Below, piece by piece: positions 8,733-11,100 of a DNA stretch of 11,100 bases. The stretch is from assembly GCA_003024985.2 (NCBI GenBank), contig PXIH01S0000590.1. One strand, 5' to 3'. Origin of the DNA: Euperipatoides rowelli. Lineage: Eukaryota > Onychophora > Udeonychophora > Euonychophora > Peripatopsidae. The notes under the pieces are model-generated. The model had not been told where the DNA came from. It did not search any database and was given only the letters and a program-made list of their open reading frames with translations. Position 1 is the stretch's first letter. Each line of letters opens with the position of its first letter. Both the position numbers and the translations under genes were made by a program.

Positions 8733-9096
8733 TATTTTCAATTTCTTCAATTTACTTTTATTTTGCCATAAAAATGTATGTTTAATTCATCAAATTTTCT
8801 TATTTTATTTAAAAAGGTATTAAAATCTAAGTTTTATACAATGTTTATAAATAAAAAAATGTCCAGTGATGTCATCTTAATACACAAATCAAAGCCAACA
8901 TCTGGTGTTTACTGTGATTTCTGCTTCAGATGTTTGCTTTGATTTTTTTTTTGTTTTAAAATTTCTTATTTGGCCTCTTTTTTTTAATTTATAAACATTG
9001 TATAAAACTTAGATTTTTACACTGAAATAAGAAAATTTGATAATTTAAACATACATTTTTTTGGATAAAATTCATTTGACAAAGTTGAAAATGTCA
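8733..9096. repeat. long inverted repeat (hairpin of about 360 bp)
   Basis: Arms fold back over most of their length. 8822-8852 (AAAATCTAAGTTTTATACAA and on) is the perfect 31-base reverse complement of 8987-9017. 8770-8805 pairs with 9025-9060 at 34 of 36. The outer segment 8733-8759 pairs with about 9070-9096 at 21 of 27. The inner stem 8886-8904 pairs with 8927-8945 at 18 of 19 around a 22-base loop. A further TTAATGTAT pair at 8715-8723 and 9112-9120 may mark the original ends. It is probably a foldback-type MITE next to, or inserted in, the LINE 5' part. If transcribed it would give a long double-stranded RNA. Confidence 0.9.
8886..8945. other. miRNA-precursor-like inner stem-loop
   Basis: AAATCAAAGCCAACATCTG and CAGATGTTTGCTTTGATTT form a 19-position stem with one mismatch and a 22-base terminal loop. 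The stem continues into the long inverted repeat after an internal loop. The geometry resembles an animal miRNA precursor, but MITE hairpins produce the same shape. There is no conservation or expression evidence, so this is a structural note only. Confidence 0.3.
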
Positions 9097-9120
9097 AGGG
9101 TCACATGTCACATACATTAA

Positions 9121-9928
9121 CGTTTATTTAATTTGTTTGTGTAGGTTGCAAAGTGACTCATTTGGACAAAGTTTGTGCCAATGTTTGATATGCCAAAATT
9201 ATTATTTTTTCATTAATTCTAAGAAAATTAGAAGTTTCATTTTTAATACCTTAGTATTAAATTTAGAATGGAGATAAGGGGAAGGTATTTATTATTATCA
9301 GTTATTTTCTATTCCCCAATAATAAACTTTATTGTATGAGGCCTAGTCTAATTAATACCAGTTTTCATTCTGGTGAAACTGTATTGACAATTTTCAATTA
9401 GACAAGATCTTTAAGTCAACCATTTAATACCACCCGGTCACATGATTCGGCAGTGCTTTGATACAGCTGACAGATCAAGTGATCTGACCTCTTCATACTA
9501 CTAGTTGGTTGATGATAGCCTGTTAATGAAACCATTAATGTTAATTGTGTCTCCTGGATATTGCAGACACAGCTTGCCACTTGATTTAGTTTGTGATTAG
9601 ACCAAAATTTGACAACTTCCTTGTTAATGTTACTTTTTGATAATGAACAAAACAATAAAACTCCATGGCTATTCTATTTCGGCCAGCAGCCTTTGCATTA
9701 TATTTTAGGGTTATAATATACTGATATAATTTTTGAAATTTATTATCTTATTTTTAGTAAAGTTGTTATAGATAACTTAAAAATAGAGAGGCTGTTATTT
9801 TAATCTATATTAAATGAGATAATAGAAGTTTTTGTGAAAGGTGGATTTTTTTATTATTTTTTGGTCAAATCGCTATCATTTTGTCATAAAAAGGCATAAA
9901 ATATTATTAAATAAGTTTTTTTTGCCAA
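9121..9928. other. non-coding sequence, one GC-richer patch
   Basis: Mostly AT-rich. The patch at about 9410-9660 is richer in G+C and remains open for 79 codons on the minus strand, but the translation shows no recognisable domain. AGATCAAGTGATCT at 9471-9484 is a short palindrome-like site. No LINE ORF1 could be recognised here. Confidence 0.45.
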
Positions 9929-10003
9929 GGGGGAGTAGCTCAGTGGGTTGGCTGAGCTGCTATGTATTCTTGGCTCATCCGTGGTTCCGCCATGTTGGTG
10001 TTT
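9929..10003 (+). other. tRNA-like sequence, possible SINE head or tRNA relic
   Basis: GGGGGAG followed by TAGCTCAGTGG (9936-9946) fits the tRNA A-box consensus TRGYNNARNNG exactly. GCTC at 9938-9941 can pair with GAGC at 9953-9956 as a D stem. About 36 bases after the A box ends, GTGGTTCCGCC (9981-9991) resembles a degraded B box (GGTTCGANNCC). No clean anticodon arm or closing acceptor stem is visible, so this is not a functional tRNA. Tandem A and B boxes at this distance suit a RNA polymerase III promoter from a tRNA-derived SINE. Body and tail of such a SINE were not delimited. GC content is higher than in the surroundings. Confidence 0.4.
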
Positions 10004-11054
10004 CGTTATTACGCCATTTGTAGCGCTATTTTACCTCTCGTGAGATATTGAATTCTCACAAGATGTTTTTTTTTTCTTGCTTTCAAAATGTCGGAACATG
10101 GCTGTTGTAGCTTTAACCTCTTACAATTTTTTCCCCCCATATTATTTTTGTATAATGGAAAGAAAAGGTCAACTTCTATGAAATGCTATCATTATAATTT
10201 ATTTACTGCAAATGACACAAATAGAAATACTTTGCTTAGGATGTAGAGAAATGAATAATTCAGATTAGATAATATAATAATAATAATATACAGTTAGACT
10301 GTAATAGACTTATAGTCTACTTGTATATTGTGACAAGGTGTTTGGAGTAGTTATTTATTAATTATGATTTGTACGCATTAGTTCAAACATTCAGAGTATT
10401 TCAGTTTAGTTTATGACGTGATTACTTTAATTAGTAAATAAGTCGGAAACGATTCTACTTCTCTGAATGCACGGCTAATGCTAATGAGCTAATTATGTGA
10501 GTTGCATAATTAAACTGTGTAAGTTGTTTTGCCATAAAGGATGCTACTTTTTAGTTTTCAATTGTCTTAACCTGGGAGGGTGTCTCTTGTTTACAACTTC
10601 GACGAGAACCAGCTCCCTTACGTTCGACTATCAATGTAGTATGTAATCTTTTTAAACTTTATTTTAATACCGTGGGTATTATTTATTTCACCATATGCTG
10701 TAAACGTAAACCTGTATAAAGCCGATGCTATTTCAAGCTGTATTTATTTATTTATATATTGTATAAATAAAAGATCTACAAAATTATTTATTTAAAACTA
10801 AATACTACTTTCCAGTTATTATTATTCTCTCTCCTCTTGCTACAAGTTTTAAATTTCATATATAATTTAATAAAAAGAATATATTTTATTAGCGTTATAA
10901 TATGTAGTTTAAATTATTCATAATTTGTAAAGTTAGTAATTTTTGATTTAATTTATAGCTTTTATCTTCGTAAATTTTCTTTAGTAGCAAATAAAGTTTG
11001 CTTGATAAAAAAAAAGTGCCGTAAATATTGTAGAAAGCAAACGTATTCTATATC
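10004..11054. other. non-coding AT-rich sequence
   Basis: No gene is supported. Visible items are a hairpin CTCGTGAGA / TCTCACAAG (10037-10062, 8 of 9 paired), a short (TAA)n tract at about 10274-10287, a TTTA-rich tract near 10740-10756 and a GC-richer patch at 10570-10625. Words with a TAAT core cluster between 10420 and 10520. Confidence 0.45.
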
Positions 11055-11093
11055 ACAAAATTATATAATGATATTAGCATTATATAATTTTGT
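11055..11093. repeat. perfect 16-bp inverted repeat
   Basis: ACAAAATTATATAATG (11055-11070) and CATTATATAATTTTGT (11078-11093) are exact reverse complements around the 7-base loop ATATTAG. It may be the centre or end of another small foldback element running past the window edge, or an AT-rich cruciform. No function is assigned. Confidence 0.75.
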
Positions 11094-11100
11094 TATTTAC

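Noticed and set aside
9416-9655. 79-codon minus-strand frame, considered as LINE ORF1 or a small gene
   Set aside because: No zinc knuckle, coiled coil or other ORF1 feature and no known domain. It was kept only as a GC-richer patch.
9841-10023. 60-codon plus-strand open frame
   Set aside because: It runs through the tRNA-like block and a hydrophobic T-rich stretch; no coding evidence.
1-11100. CRISPR array, rRNA, functional tRNA, bacterial promoter or operon
   Set aside because: No regularly spaced repeats, no rRNA-like conserved segments, no closed tRNA cloverleaf and no prokaryotic gene organisation.

Overview
The window looks like intergenic or intronic DNA from an animal nuclear genome, most likely an invertebrate. 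It is strongly AT-rich and full of homopolymer runs. It has no intact gene, no bacterial-style operon and two unresolved bases (4991, 8347). It carries a decayed LINE and several short inverted-repeat elements. Short TAGGCCTA / TAGGCTAC words recur throughout. From memory these are common in crustacean and some other aquatic animal genomes, but that is an impression and not a taxonomic call.

Layout. 1-4507 is AT-rich unique-looking sequence with a (GA)n microsatellite, a hairpin near 170-220, one weak GC-richer coding-like stretch (442-600) and an imperfect inverted repeat (1941-2172). 4508-5143 is bounded by perfect 13-bp terminal inverted repeats and flanked by the 5-bp direct repeat TGTAT, so it is probably a hAT-like MITE. 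5283 to about 7990 is the best-supported feature: a minus-strand non-LTR retrotransposon ORF2 of Jockey/CR1 type. It runs endonuclease, linker, reverse transcriptase, C-terminal box, short 3' UTR and poly(A), and it is broken by many stops and frameshifts, with altered catalytic residues.

At 7991-8708 a roughly 0.7-kb non-autonomous DNA transposon sits at a TA, interrupting the upstream part of the LINE. Its termini share about 21 of 26 bases, and it holds a striking series of GCGCTCTTATTTGGC-like repeats that are internal copies of its terminal motif. Immediately beyond it, 8733-9096 is a long inverted repeat whose arms contain a perfect 31-bp match and a 34/36 match, capped by a miRNA-precursor-like stem. 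A tRNA-like promoter head, perhaps a SINE relic, lies at 9929-10003. The last bases of the window hold a perfect 16-bp inverted repeat.

How it fits together: this is layered mobile-element debris. The LINE arrived first and decayed. The TA-flanked element probably inserted into it, because LINE homology runs up to its left boundary; whether LINE continues beyond the right boundary is uncertain. No host gene product can be assigned with confidence.
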